A stretch of 64,000 nt of DNA from Sporosarcina sp. GTDB taxonomy: Bacteria > Bacillota > Bacilli > Bacillales_A > Planococcaceae. Where the stretch lies: assembly GCA_026169375.1 (NCBI GenBank), contig JAPFCR010000030.1, forward strand, positions 1 to 64,000. The letters are read 5' to 3'. The position numbers and the translations under genes are program-made. Every line of letters starts with the position of its first letter. Position 1 is the stretch's first letter. The notes below the pieces were generated by a model that searched no databases, was not told where the DNA came from, and saw only the letters and a list, made by a program, of their open reading frames with translations. Positions 44,755 through 56,489 of the stretch are shown in pieces.

Positions 44755-45657
44755 TCATTGGGCGCTAGACTTTGAATCATACATCATTTTATAATGCTGA
44801 ATATTTTCTTTTGCCCGCTCAAAACGATGACGACCATATAAACCAAAATCATCTCCTTTTTCTTCTTTAAACAATGTCCATATACTCCATAAATAATCTT
44901 GGAAAATTTTATGCATGAGCAATTTTTCTCGTTCAACCTTTGTCGGTGCTCGTAGAAAGTAGGCTTGATAGAATAACTTTTCTTTTTCTGGCGAAAGTCC
45001 GGCTTCTAATGAAAAAGCAGCCACATCCCAAAGAGGATCAAACATCCCCCCGTATTCCCAGTCAATTAAATATAGTTGCTCATTATCATTTAATAAAAAA
45101 TTCGAACATGCTGGATCGATATGACAAGGTGTTTGAATAACTGGAATCTGACTATACTTATAGATTAAGCGTTTCACTTCTTCTTTCACTTCTTCAAATC
45201 CATCATAAAAGTCACTTTCTACATGTAGCGCGAGTGCTTCATACTCTTCCATCATTGCAAACAAGTGAAAACCATTGCTCATTTTTTCTTCCGAATGATG
45301 TAACTTCTGGAAAATCTTCGCTACTTTTTCTAATAATGATTCGTTCATTTCTTCGTTGACAATCGGCTTGGCATCTTCAATTTTCCGTGTGATTTTTATA
45401 CCATTGTCGATATTAAAGTATATTAGTTCAGGGTTAATACCAAGAGTTGAACCAAGTTTTAAATTTCGTAATTCCTGTTCACGATTAATAAGTGCTGACG
45501 TGCCATTTCCAGGTATACGTACAACATATTCCTTGCCGTCAATATTCACTAAATAATTTAAATTTGTCATTCCACCAATGATTCCTAGATTCTTCACATT
45601 TGCATTGGGTAGTTGTAATGCTTCCCTTACTATGTTCGCGAGCTTTTCAACTTTCAT
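44755..45657 (-). CDS. Choline/ethanolamine kinase-like phosphotransferase (LicA-like)
   Basis: A 300-residue kinase of the APH/choline kinase fold. The N lobe starts with GIIGGMTNLNYLV (nucleotide loop) and KEYVVRIPGNGT. The Brenner motif is CHIDPACSNFLL (about residues 178-189) with the catalytic Asp, and the metal-binding motif is LIDWEYGGMFDPLWD. These match the LicA/choline kinase group. The phosphate acceptor may be choline or another small alcohol. GGGGGGAAGG precedes the ATG. The gene stands between two terminators, without the usual licB or licC partners. Confidence 0.85.
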   Translation of the reverse strand: MKVEKLANIVREALQLPNANVKNLGIIGGMTNLNYLVNIDGKEYVVRIPGNGTSALINREQELRNLKLGSTLGINPELIYFNIDNGIKITRKIEDAKPIVNEEMNESLLEKVAKIFQKLHHSEEKMSNGFHLFAMMEEYEALALHVESDFYDGFEEVKEEVKRLIYKYSQIPVIQTPCHIDPACSNFLLNDNEQLYLIDWEYGGMFDPLWDVAAFSLEAGLSPEKEKLFYQAYFLRAPTKVEREKLLMHKIFQDYLWSIWTLFKEEKGDDFGLYGRHRFERAKENIQHYKMMYDSKSSAQ

Positions 45658-45780
45658 ATCCTTCCCCCCCTAGCTTTACTTGCCTTTAAGTTGATTGTTT
45701 ATTCTGACTTCTCAGAGCAGTGGTTTATCTAGCTTAATTATATATCATTTAAGCAGAAAATACTGATTTCAATCCTTAAA

Positions 45781-45808
45781 AAACTGACATTTTTATAAAT
45801 GTCAGTTT
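45781..45808 (-). terminator. Terminator after the aspartate dehydrogenase gene
   Basis: A perfect 12-bp stem AAACTGACATTT/AAATGTCAGTTT with a 4-base loop, then TTTTAAGG on the minus strand. Confidence 0.85.
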
Positions 45809-45864
45809 GTAACATCTCTTTTCTATTCTATGTTTTTCCGCCTTATTTTATTTAGTCCAATTGC

Positions 45865-46653
45865 TCATCCAATCACAATTTGTTCATCTAATGATTGAAT
45901 TTTAGCCAATATGCTTAAAGAAGTTAAATAACTCGTTTTAGGATTCGAAGGTGATGGATTATTTTCTATTGTCATGTCTGCCTTCCCAAAATCCCCTTGC
46001 AATTGAATTGTATGGACATTTCTCGTTACATCTGGATCCGCAATAATTTGAACTGTTGTTTTTTCCACACCAATCCCTGCTAATGAAATCGCAATCGCTA
46101 CGTTCGCATTTTTAGGGAATTTTGCAATCGCATCTTTTGCCGTCCCTTTAAATAACGTCGTTTCCGTTGTGAATTTTTTATCTACTAGCGCATCTATTGG
46201 TTTACGTGAAATAAGCGAAACTGTATCTAATCCACCCATACTATGCGCAGCTTTAATCACATCCAGTCCGCCTACTGCCCCTGTTGGTAAATATACTTTT
46301 GTACTATGTAACTTGGTTTTTTCTTGTAATTGTTCATATAAAGTAGCATCTGCTAATGCACCAATGCTTATAATAAGCAAGTTTTTCTTCTCGACAATGT
46401 CCAGTGCATACGCATTCACAGATTCGATATTTGCACATTCAATAATAAGGTCTGCCGGTGTTTGTAGGAAAGTACTTAACGTTTGATGATATTCGAATGA
46501 AAACTGTGAAGAAAGTTTCTGTAATTTTTCAATTGATTTTTCTCGTTCATCAAAAACCGCTATAATCTCTGTATTCGGTAAAACTTGATCTTCATTAATT
46601 TTTTGTAATAGAAACTGACCAATAGAACCACATCCAATTAAGCCTATTTTCAA
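45865..46653 (-). CDS. nadX: L-aspartate dehydrogenase
   Basis: A 262-residue NAD(P)-dependent dehydrogenase that converts aspartate to iminoaspartate, which in turn feeds NAD synthesis or releases oxaloacetate and ammonia. It has the Rossmann start IGLIGCGSIGQFLL, ADLIIECANIESV near residue 72, YLPTGAVGGLDVIKAA near 122-137 and FPKNANVAIAISLAGIG near 182-198, all typical of AspDH. A TTG start at 46653 is preferred: GGAGGAG lies seven bases before it and the protein then begins at the conserved strand; an upstream ATG would overlap that site. No nadA or nadC is adjacent, so the role may be catabolic. Confidence 0.9.
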   Translation of the reverse strand: MKIGLIGCGSIGQFLLQKINEDQVLPNTEIIAVFDEREKSIEKLQKLSSQFSFEYHQTLSTFLQTPADLIIECANIESVNAYALDIVEKKNLLIISIGALADATLYEQLQEKTKLHSTKVYLPTGAVGGLDVIKAAHSMGGLDTVSLISRKPIDALVDKKFTTETTLFKGTAKDAIAKFPKNANVAIAISLAGIGVEKTTVQIIADPDVTRNVHTIQLQGDFGKADMTIENNPSPSNPKTSYLTSLSILAKIQSLDEQIVIG

Positions 46654-46742
46654 TAGGTATCTCCTCCATGTCATTCTAATAATTTTTTATGATTCTAGCA
46701 TATCACTTCTCGTTTTTTCTGTATTTATCGTACCCTAAAAAA

Positions 46743-46776
46743 CGTCCTTGAATTTTTATATAAAAACTCAAGGACG
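46743..46776 (-). terminator. Terminator of the ilv-leu operon
   Basis: The stem CGTCCTTGA/TCAAGGACG, extended by A/T pairs around the loop, is followed by TTTTTTAGGG on the minus strand, just past ilvA. Confidence 0.9.
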
Positions 46777-46803
46777 CTTCTCATTACTTTATCGATTCAC
46801 CAG

Positions 46804-47679
46804 TTAAAAGTTTTCTACTAATTGTGTACCCATGGATAGACAATGATTTAAATTAGTCAAATCAAAGTTTCCACCACTTACAATAACGCCTACTGTATTT
46901 GAATCAACTGGTATTTTTTTATGAAGCACCGCTGAAATTGCGGCAGCTGCCGCCCCTTCTACGAGTAACTTTTCTCTTTCTAACATTAAAAGAATTGTAG
47001 CAGAAATCTCTTCCTCCGATACTGTTACCACTTCATCAACGAAACGATGAATAATGTCCATTGTTAACTGACCTGGCTTTCTCACGGAAATTCCTTCTGC
47101 AATCGTTGGTAAGAAGGGTAGTTTATCATTTTTCCTCCCTTTAAAAGCTGTTGCTATGGCTGGCGAATTTGCTGCCTGCACACCAACGACCTTTACTTCA
47201 GGACGAATGGCTTGAACAGCTAAAGCAGTCCCGGCAAGTAAACCACCACCGCCTGCTGGAACAACAATCGTATCTATTCCAGGTTGTTGTTGTAACATTT
47301 CCATTGCAACTGTCGCTTGCCCTTCAATAATCGCTAAATCATCGAAAGGGTGGATAAAGTTCGCACCTGTTGCTAGTTGTTCTTCCCGTGCTGCTAAGTA
47401 AGCTTCATCAAAATTCTGTCCAATCAATTTTACATTCGCACCGTATTTTCGCGTGGCATCTACTTTTGTCTTTGGTGTTGTAACTGGCATATAAACGGTT
47501 ACAGGAACACCCCTTTTCTGCCCTGCGAGTGCAATCCCTTGTGCATGGTTTCCAGCTGATGCAGCAATTAACCCACGCGTACAAGCTTCTTCACTTAATT
47601 GTGCTACTTTATTGAAAGCACCTCGAATTTTAAATGATCCTGTTTTCTGTAAGTTTTCTAGCTTTAGATGAACATTCAA
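46804..47679 (-). CDS. ilvA: Threonine dehydratase with a damaged or missing start
   Basis: PLP enzyme that turns threonine into 2-oxobutyrate for isoleucine synthesis. The PLP Lys is in TGSFKIRGAFNK, with SAGNHAQGIALAG and VPAGGGGLLAGTALA following; no regulatory ACT-like domain is present. The first usable start in frame is TTG at 47679, which removes about 35 residues. The homologous frame goes on upstream to 47808 and reads EAARLFGAVERLTDVIHRTPF, the expected N terminus, but has no ATG, GTG or TTG. An AAGGAG site at about 47803-47808 leads into another frame that stops after a few codons. A 1-base frameshift (real or sequencing) is the simplest explanation. Last gene of the operon. Confidence 0.85.
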   Translation of the reverse strand: MNVHLKLENLQKTGSFKIRGAFNKVAQLSEEACTRGLIAASAGNHAQGIALAGQKRGVPVTVYMPVTTPKTKVDATRKYGANVKLIGQNFDEAYLAAREEQLATGANFIHPFDDLAIIEGQATVAMEMLQQQPGIDTIVVPAGGGGLLAGTALAVQAIRPEVKVVGVQAANSPAIATAFKGRKNDKLPFLPTIAEGISVRKPGQLTMDIIHRFVDEVVTVSEEEISATILLMLEREKLLVEGAAAAAISAVLHKKIPVDSNTVGVIVSGGNFDLTNLNHCLSMGTQLVENF

Positions 47680-47842
47680 CTGTGTCCATTCATTTAACGT
47701 TTGCGACTGCTTAAAAGGGGTTCTATGAATAACATCTGTTAACCTTTCAACTGCTCCAAATAAGCGAGCCGCTTCATAATGTGAATTCCCAACGACACCA
47801 ACTCCTTTTTATTTTTTCTTCCATCAGCATTAGGTTTAAAAT

Positions 47843-48433
47843 TTAAATTGCTTGTTGTTTTTCTTCATATGCTTGAATTTTATCTTGATATTGGAAAGTA
47901 AGCTCAATTTCATCCCAACCATTTAACAACATTTTTTTATAATACGGATCAATATCAAATTTGAATGTATCCCCGTCTTCTGTTGTGACTGTTTGATTTT
48001 CTAAACTCACTTCAATCGAATAAGGATTTCCCTCTCCTTTTTCAAGCAATTGCTCTACTTCAGATTCTTTTAATGATAGTGGCAATAGCCCGTTTTTCAT
48101 ACAGTTATTATAAAAAATATCTGCAAAACTTGGTGCAATGACAACATTAAATCCATAATCTTTGATCGACCACGGCGCGTGTTCTCTTGAAGACCCACAC
48201 CCAAAGTTGTCATGTGCTACTAAAATCGTCGATTCTTTGAAACGCTCATCATTTAAAACGAAGTCTTTATTTTCATTGCCGGCAGCGTCATGACGCCAAT
48301 GGTAAAACAAATATTTTCCGAATCCAGTTCTTTCTATTCTTTTTAAAAACTCTTTAGAAATAATTTGGTCGGTATCGACGTTCGTGCGATTTAATGGTGT
48401 AACAATACTTTTCACTTGGTTAATTGGTTCCAT
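47843..48433 (-). CDS. leuD: 3-isopropylmalate dehydratase small subunit
   Basis: The 196-residue small subunit of isopropylmalate isomerase, which with LeuC interconverts 2- and 3-isopropylmalate. Family signs are NVDTDQIISKEFLKRI near residues 18-33, ILVAHDNFGCGSSREHAPW near 71-89 (substrate-binding swivelling domain), and FADIFYNNCMKNGLLPL. AGGAGGG precedes the ATG. It follows leuC by 29 bases within the operon. Confidence 0.97.
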   Translation of the reverse strand: MEPINQVKSIVTPLNRTNVDTDQIISKEFLKRIERTGFGKYLFYHWRHDAAGNENKDFVLNDERFKESTILVAHDNFGCGSSREHAPWSIKDYGFNVVIAPSFADIFYNNCMKNGLLPLSLKESEVEQLLEKGEGNPYSIEVSLENQTVTTEDGDTFKFDIDPYYKKMLLNGWDEIELTFQYQDKIQAYEEKQQAI

Positions 48434-48462
48434 TCAAACACCCTCCTGAAATACCCTACCTA

Positions 48463-49872
48463 TTAAGCATGCGTGACATTCATTTTTCTAACATCCACAA
48501 AGCGACCTTTAATCGCTGCTGCAGCTGCCATTGGTGGGCTCATTAAATGTGTTCTTGAACCTGCACCTTGACGTCCTTCGAAGTTTCGGTTTGAGGTAGA
48601 AGCGCATCTTTCACCAGCTGGAACAACATCATCGTTCATCGCTAAACACATACTACATCCCGATTCACGCCACTCAAATCCTGCATCTGAAAATATTTGA
48701 TCGAGTCCTTCTTCCTCTGCAAGCTTTTTTACAGTACGCGATCCTGGAACAACAATTGCAGTGACATTTTCATGTACTTTTTCACCTTCCACAACTTTCG
48801 CCGCTGCACGTAAATCACTTAGCCTGGCATTTGTACAAGAACCAATGAAAACATGTTGAATGTCGATCGATGTAAGGGGCATGCCTTCTTTTAATCCCAT
48901 ATAAGTAACTGCTTGTTTAAATGATTCTTTCTCATTTTCTGATGTATAGTCTTCTGCTGTCGGGACATGATTTGAAATCCCCGCACCCATTGAAGGATTT
49001 GTTCCCCAAGTAACGAACGGTTCGATTTCATCTGCATTGATTTCCATGACTGTATCGTATGCTGCTCCTTCATCAGTCGCAAGTGCTAACCATTTTTCAG
49101 CAGCTTCTTCAAACGCCTTACCCGCAGGTACGTATCTTCGACCTTTTAAGTAATTGATTGTCGTTTCGTCTGGGCTTATTAATCCAGCTTTGGCACCCGC
49201 TTCAATAGACATATTACAAACTGTCATTCGTTCTTCCATCGATAGTTTTCGAATGGCTTCACCTGTAAATTCAATAATATGTCCTGTTCCCATATCAATG
49301 CCGAATTTCGCGATGATTGCTAAAATAATATCTTTTGCTGTAACGCCAAAACCAAGTTCCCCGTTAATACGAACTTCCATTGTTTTTGGGCGTGCTTGCC
49401 ATAGTGTTTGTGTCGAAAGAACATGTTCAACTTCACTCGTTCCAATACCAAAAGCAATTGCACCGAAAGCGCCATGCGTAGACGTATGACTATCTCCACA
49501 AACAATGGTTTTTCCCGGTTGTGTAAGGCCCAATTCAGGTCCGATAATATGAACAATTCCTTGATCCGGATGTTCCATATTTGCTAATGTAATCCCGAAC
49601 TCTTCACAGTTTTTCTCTAAAGTTGTCACTTGCTTTTTGGCAATCGGATCTGTAATTATCGGCAAGTTTTTCGTCGGAACGTTATGGTCCATTGTTGCAA
49701 AACATAAATCTGGACGACGCACTTTTCGATTCGCTAGTCGTAACCCTTCGAAAGCTTGCGGTGATGTAACTTCATGTATTAAATGAAGATCAATATAGAG
49801 CAAATCAGGCTTTCCTTGTTCTTTATGCACAACATGTTGATCCCAAACTTTTTCAATAATCGTTTTTGCCAT
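48463..49872 (-). CDS. leuC: 3-isopropylmalate dehydratase large subunit
   Basis: The 469-residue aconitase-type subunit carrying a [4Fe-4S] cluster. Motifs are the N-terminal [41 protein letters not shown] near residues 125-145, [17 protein letters not shown] (first cluster Cys) and [13 protein letters not shown] (the other two Cys). GGAG precedes the ATG. Length and order in the operon are typical. Confidence 0.97.
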   Translation of the reverse strand: MAKTIIEKVWDQHVVHKEQGKPDLLYIDLHLIHEVTSPQAFEGLRLANRKVRRPDLCFATMDHNVPTKNLPIITDPIAKKQVTTLEKNCEEFGITLANMEHPDQGIVHIIGPELGLTQPGKTIVCGDSHTSTHGAFGAIAFGIGTSEVEHVLSTQTLWQARPKTMEVRINGELGFGVTAKDIILAIIAKFGIDMGTGHIIEFTGEAIRKLSMEERMTVCNMSIEAGAKAGLISPDETTINYLKGRRYVPAGKAFEEAAEKWLALATDEGAAYDTVMEINADEIEPFVTWGTNPSMGAGISNHVPTAEDYTSENEKESFKQAVTYMGLKEGMPLTSIDIQHVFIGSCTNARLSDLRAAAKVVEGEKVHENVTAIVVPGSRTVKKLAEEEGLDQIFSDAGFEWRESGCSMCLAMNDDVVPAGERCASTSNRNFEGRQGAGSRTHLMSPPMAAAAAIKGRFVDVRKMNVTHA

Positions 49873-49888
49873 ATTACTCTACTCCTTC

Positions 49889-50989
49889 TTACCTGTACGT
49901 AAACATAATATCGTCTGATACAGATTGTAAGTCTAATTCATGAATAACTTTCTCAGTCCATTCTTCTGTTGATAGAACACGGTTTTCTCCAGATGCAACA
50001 TCTTCAGTGAAATGGTCATGATCGAATACTGCATAAACTGCCTCTTCTAATAAAGCAGCTTCTTCTTCTAATTTAAATGTGTATTTTAACATCATCGCAA
50101 CAGATAAAATTGCCGCTGCTGGGTTGGCTTTTCCTAAACCAGCAAGTTGTGTGGCGCTTCCATGAACAGGCTCATATACTCCAAATCCACCAGCCCCAAT
50201 ACTTGCAGATGGCATAATTCCTAATGACCCTGTAATAACTGACGCTTCGTCACTTAAAATATCTCCAAACATATTTTCTGTGACGACAACATCAAATGCT
50301 CCTGGATTTGTAACAAGTTGCATCGCTGCTGAATCGACTAACATATGCTCAACTTCCACATCTGGATACCCTTTTTCTTTCTCTTTTACAACTTCACGCC
50401 ATAACTTACTTGACTGTAAAACATTTTCTTTATCGACAGAAGTAAGCTTTCCTTTTCTTAATCGTGCAAGTTGAAATGCTTTTTCAACGATTCTCTCAAT
50501 CTCTTCTCTCGTATAAACAAGTGTATCAACCGCTGACTTTTCAGTGCGTTTACTTGGTTCCCCGAAGTACAAGCCACCTGTCAATTCACGAACAATCAGT
50601 AAATTCACATCCTGCGCAACTTCTTCTTTAAGCGGTGAAGCTTTTAAAAGTGGAAGAATTGCATCAACAGGTCTTAAGTTAGCGAATAGATCAAAATGTT
50701 TACGAAGCGCTAATAATCCTTTTTCTGGTCTTAATTCTGGTGGGTTGTTATCCCATTTCGGTCCACCTACTGCCCCGAGAAGAACTGCATCACTATTTGT
50801 GCATAGTTTAATTGTTTCTTCAGGAAATGGATTCTGATATTTATCGATCGCTTCTCCACCAATTGCCCCGTACTCTATCTCAAATGTATGTTGAAATCGT
50901 CTGCCGATTACTTGAAGTATTTTCACTGCCGCTTCCATAACTTCCGGTCCAATTCCATCTCCAGGTAAAACCGCTACCCTCTTTGTCAT
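49889..50989 (-). CDS. leuB: 3-isopropylmalate dehydrogenase
   Basis: The NAD-dependent oxidative decarboxylase of leucine synthesis, about 366 residues. It begins RVAVLPGDGIGPEVM; NLLIVRELTGGLYFG and MFGDILSDEASVITGSLGIMPSAS carry the substrate and metal contacts, and YEPVHGSA the cofactor loop. The ATG at 50989 is preferred: AAAGGAGA is 10 bases upstream, while a GTG three codons earlier abuts that site. It follows leuA by 23 bases. Confidence 0.97.
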   Translation of the reverse strand: MTKRVAVLPGDGIGPEVMEAAVKILQVIGRRFQHTFEIEYGAIGGEAIDKYQNPFPEETIKLCTNSDAVLLGAVGGPKWDNNPPELRPEKGLLALRKHFDLFANLRPVDAILPLLKASPLKEEVAQDVNLLIVRELTGGLYFGEPSKRTEKSAVDTLVYTREEIERIVEKAFQLARLRKGKLTSVDKENVLQSSKLWREVVKEKEKGYPDVEVEHMLVDSAAMQLVTNPGAFDVVVTENMFGDILSDEASVITGSLGIMPSASIGAGGFGVYEPVHGSATQLAGLGKANPAAAILSVAMMLKYTFKLEEEAALLEEAVYAVFDHDHFTEDVASGENRVLSTEEWTEKVIHELDLQSVSDDIMFTYR

Positions 50990-51012
50990 ATTAAGCACTC
51001 TCCTTTACATTC

Positions 51013-53590
<2,578 letters not shown>

Positions 53591-53607
53591 CTAAGTTTTT
53601 GTTTGTT

Positions 53608-54123
53608 TTATTTTAAAATTGATAGATGCTCTTTTTCTTGCTTTTGCTTTTCTCGAACAAATGCAGTTGCACCTGTCCGGGTTAATTCTTTAATCCCATA
53701 AGGTTTGATCAAATCGATAAACGCCTCGATTTTCTCTGGATTTCCGGTCACTTGATAAGTCACAACATTTTTACCTGTATCGATAATCGTTGCCCTAAAT
53801 GGTTCGACAACACTATTCATTTCACTTCTCATATGTGGCGGTGAAATGACTTTAATGAGTGCAAGTTCACGCATCACCACTGATTTTTCGGTAATGTCAT
53901 CTACTTTAATGACATCGATTTGCTTTTGTAACTGCTTGACAATTTGTTCAATTTTTCTTTCGTCATCCACATTTACAAGGAACGTCATTTTCGACATACC
54001 AGGTTGTTCTGTATGACCGACTGTAATGCTTTCAATATTGAATTGGCGCTTCATCAGAAGGCCTGTCACTCGATTTAAAACACCACTTTGGTTAATAACA
54101 GTGACGGTAATCACTCTTCGCAT
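53608..54123 (-). CDS. ilvN: Acetolactate synthase small (regulatory) subunit
   Basis: The 171-residue regulatory subunit, with an N-terminal ACT domain (ITVTVINQSGVLNRVTGLLMKRQFNIESITVGHTE) that binds valine and a C-terminal half (VVMRELALIKV onward) that contacts the catalytic subunit. Its ATG overlaps the last base of the ilvB stop codon (TAATG), so the two are made together. The symbol ilvH is used for the same subunit in many genomes. Confidence 0.96.
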   Translation of the reverse strand: MRRVITVTVINQSGVLNRVTGLLMKRQFNIESITVGHTEQPGMSKMTFLVNVDDERKIEQIVKQLQKQIDVIKVDDITEKSVVMRELALIKVISPPHMRSEMNSVVEPFRATIIDTGKNVVTYQVTGNPEKIEAFIDLIKPYGIKELTRTGATAFVREKQKQEKEHLSILK

Positions 54124-55877
54124 TATGCTTTCACCCCAATCATTTCGTCTAATCCTTTCCCTGGTGCAACCATTGGATAGACATTTTCAAGTTGCTTCAC
54201 TCGGCAATCAATTAAAACTGGCTCATCCGATAAAAGTGCTTCACGGAAGATTTCTTCCGCTTCATCATTTGAATCGATTCGATAAGCCTTTAAATCATAA
54301 GCTTCTGCCAACTTGACGAAATCAGGTTGGACTGGGACAAGTGACTCTGAATATCTCTCTTCATAAAACGTCTGTTGCCACTGCCTAACCATTCCTAAAC
54401 TCCCGTTATTTAAAATTACGACTTTTACCGGTATTCTGAATTCTTGGAGTAGAGAGAGTTCTTGGGCTGTCATTTGGAACCCTGCGTCTCCTACAATTGA
54501 AATGACTCTGGCATCCGGCCTTGCGAGTTGCGCACCGATTGCAGCTGGAAAGCCGAAACCCATCGTACCAAGACCACCAGATGTCACCCAATGGTCGGGG
54601 TTATTTAACTGATAATACTGCGCCGCCCACATTTGATGTTGCCCAACGTCTGTTGTAACAATGGCATCGCCTTTTGTAATGCGATGAATGTGTTGAACAG
54701 CTTGCTGAGGCAATAACTCCTTTTCATCTTCTTTATACCAAAGCGGATAATCATAAGCGAGTTGTTTTAAATATGCCACCCATTCTTCTGTATCTGGCGA
54801 TTCTTCCTGATGTTTAATCAGTTCTTTCAATGCTTCCTTTGCATCTGCTACAATCGGTATTTCAGTTGGAACGTTTTTACCAATCTCAGCCGGGTCAATA
54901 TCAATGTGAACAATTTTTGCATTTTGTGCGAACCTTTGTAAGTTTCCTGTCAGTCTATCATCAAATCTAGCACCTATATTGATGAGTAGATCACATTCAC
55001 TAATCGCTGTGTTCGCACTACAAGTTCCATGCATTCCAGCCATTCCGAAAAACAATTCATGTTCCCCGTGAATGCCCCCTAGTCCGAGTAACGTATTCAC
55101 AACTGGAACTCGGTGCTTCTCAACAAATGTCTTGAACTCATCCATCGCTTGTGCATGAAGAATACCTGCTCCACCGAGAATAAGTGGCTTTTTGGCTTCT
55201 TTCAGTGAATGCACTGCTTTTTGAATTTGCAAGAAATTCGGTTGTGTTGTTGGTTGATAACCCGGTAAATCGATTGCTGTATCTGCTGCATTCTCTTCTG
55301 TTGGTTCGAATAAATCCGTTGCAATATTTTTTGGAATATCGACGAGTACCGGACCCCTTCTACCTGTCGAAGCGATATGAAATGCCTCTTTAATAATTCT
55401 TGGTAAGTCATTAATGTCTGTTACTTGATAGTTATGTTTCGTAATCGGTTGCGTAATGCCGATAATATCAGCTTCTTGGAAAGCATCTGTACCAATTACA
55501 CCTTGAGCAACTTGCCCGGTGAAAATAACAAGTGGTAAGGAATCCATCATTGCGTCCGTAATTCCTGTTACTAAATTCGTTGCACCTGGTCCAGATGTCG
55601 CAATGACAACACCCGGCTTTCCAGAAACTCGTGCATATCCTTCCGCTGCATGAATCGCGCCTTGTTCATGTCGAGCAAGTATATGTGTAATAGGATTTTT
55701 ATAGAGCGCATCGTAAATCGGAAGTACCGCACCGCCAGGGTATCCGAATACAGTCTCTACCCCTTGATCTTTTAAAGCTTGAATGAGTACTGCAGACCCA
55801 TCATTCAATTGCCTAGTTTGTTCTTCATGTTTAGACTTTTCTTTTAACACGTTTACTGTTCGACCTCCAGTATTCAT
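54123..55877 (-). CDS. ilvB: Acetolactate synthase large (catalytic) subunit
   Basis: ThDP- and FAD-dependent enzyme of 584 residues that starts isoleucine and valine synthesis. Features in order: [28 protein letters not shown] with the ARHEQGA Glu that activates ThDP, the FAD-binding middle domain ([10 protein letters not shown]), and the ThDP motif [15 protein letters not shown]...[12 protein letters not shown] at the end. The start at 55877 has AGGAGGAG seven bases upstream; an earlier ATG adds ten residues without a site. First gene of the operon, behind the T-box. Confidence 0.98.
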   Translation of the reverse strand: MNTGGRTVNVLKEKSKHEEQTRQLNDGSAVLIQALKDQGVETVFGYPGGAVLPIYDALYKNPITHILARHEQGAIHAAEGYARVSGKPGVVIATSGPGATNLVTGITDAMMDSLPLVIFTGQVAQGVIGTDAFQEADIIGITQPITKHNYQVTDINDLPRIIKEAFHIASTGRRGPVLVDIPKNIATDLFEPTEENAADTAIDLPGYQPTTQPNFLQIQKAVHSLKEAKKPLILGGAGILHAQAMDEFKTFVEKHRVPVVNTLLGLGGIHGEHELFFGMAGMHGTCSANTAISECDLLINIGARFDDRLTGNLQRFAQNAKIVHIDIDPAEIGKNVPTEIPIVADAKEALKELIKHQEESPDTEEWVAYLKQLAYDYPLWYKEDEKELLPQQAVQHIHRITKGDAIVTTDVGQHQMWAAQYYQLNNPDHWVTSGGLGTMGFGFPAAIGAQLARPDARVISIVGDAGFQMTAQELSLLQEFRIPVKVVILNNGSLGMVRQWQQTFYEERYSESLVPVQPDFVKLAEAYDLKAYRIDSNDEAEEIFREALLSDEPVLIDCRVKQLENVYPMVAPGKGLDEMIGVKA

Positions 55878-55911
55878 TGCAAAACTCCTCCTGACGTATA
55901 TTTTCACTTAA

Positions 55912-56249
55912 AGTAAAAAAGCCTTTTCAACCCGCACAAAGAAATATGTTCTTTATACAGGGATGAAAAAGCTTCCATGGTACCACCCTTATTCGTAGCA
56001 AACTTCTGCCACCTCATAAGTAGATTTCACTCTACTCTTTTTTAACGAGCGTCAATACGTACGCCCGGAACGACCTAATAGATCATCTCATTCAGCCATT
56101 CACTCCGAGGGGATGTCGCAAATAGTTGTATTGCCGGCTTCCACCTTTACCGACTCTCTGGAAATACAAGAATCTATTTACTTTAACCTCATCAACGATT
56201 TTGTAATGTAAGTTCGTGAAGCGTGAAGTGCATCACTAACTTTTGGATT
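55912..56249 (-). promoter_or_regulatory. T-box leader of the ilv-leu operon
   Basis: The leader RNA reads uncharged tRNA. On the minus strand the T-box AATAAGGGTGGTACC is at 55979-55993. A strong terminator follows (GCTTTTTCATCCC...GGGTTGAAAAGGC, then TTTTTT, 55915-55972). Upstream, Stem I can be built: TTGTATT/AATACAA and AAATAG/CTATTT above an internal loop with AAGTA on one side, then GAGG/CCTC below; the AGAGAG and GGAAGCCGG tip motifs are present. The specifier is probably ATC (Ile) in GCGACATCC; a CTC (Leu) three bases later is in the lower helix. Confidence 0.92.
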
Positions 56250-56255
56250 GATGCT

Positions 56256-56284
56256 ATCTTACCGCGTATTCTTTTTGCAGTCAA
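56256..56284 (-). promoter_or_regulatory. Sigma-A promoter of the ilv-leu operon
   Basis: On the minus strand TTGACT (56279-56284) and TAAGAT (56256-56261) are spaced by exactly 17 bases, and the start point would fall at the beginning of the T-box leader. A weak CodY-like box (11 of 15 positions) lies at 56287-56301, just upstream of the -35. Confidence 0.75.
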
Positions 56285-56449
56285 CTGATTTTTTGAAATT
56301 AACTGCTAATTTTGAATAATCCCACGAAACTGTATGCGCTTACAATATGGTAGTGTCAACAACAGTGATCGTTCACAATTTATACACAAATATTTTATTT
56401 CAATTGAATAATCAGAAGTTATTACTTATTTTGAATCTTCTAATTAAAC

Positions 56450-56481
56450 AAAAGGACAAAAGAAATTCCCTTTATCCTTTT
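56450..56481 (-). terminator. Weak terminator after gabD
   Basis: A 7-bp stem AAAAGGA/TCCTTTT with a long loop, then TGTTTAATT on the minus strand, nine bases past the gabD stop. The rest of the gap (56302-56449) is AT-rich with no visible feature. Confidence 0.4.
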
Positions 56482-56489
56482 ATTTTCTA

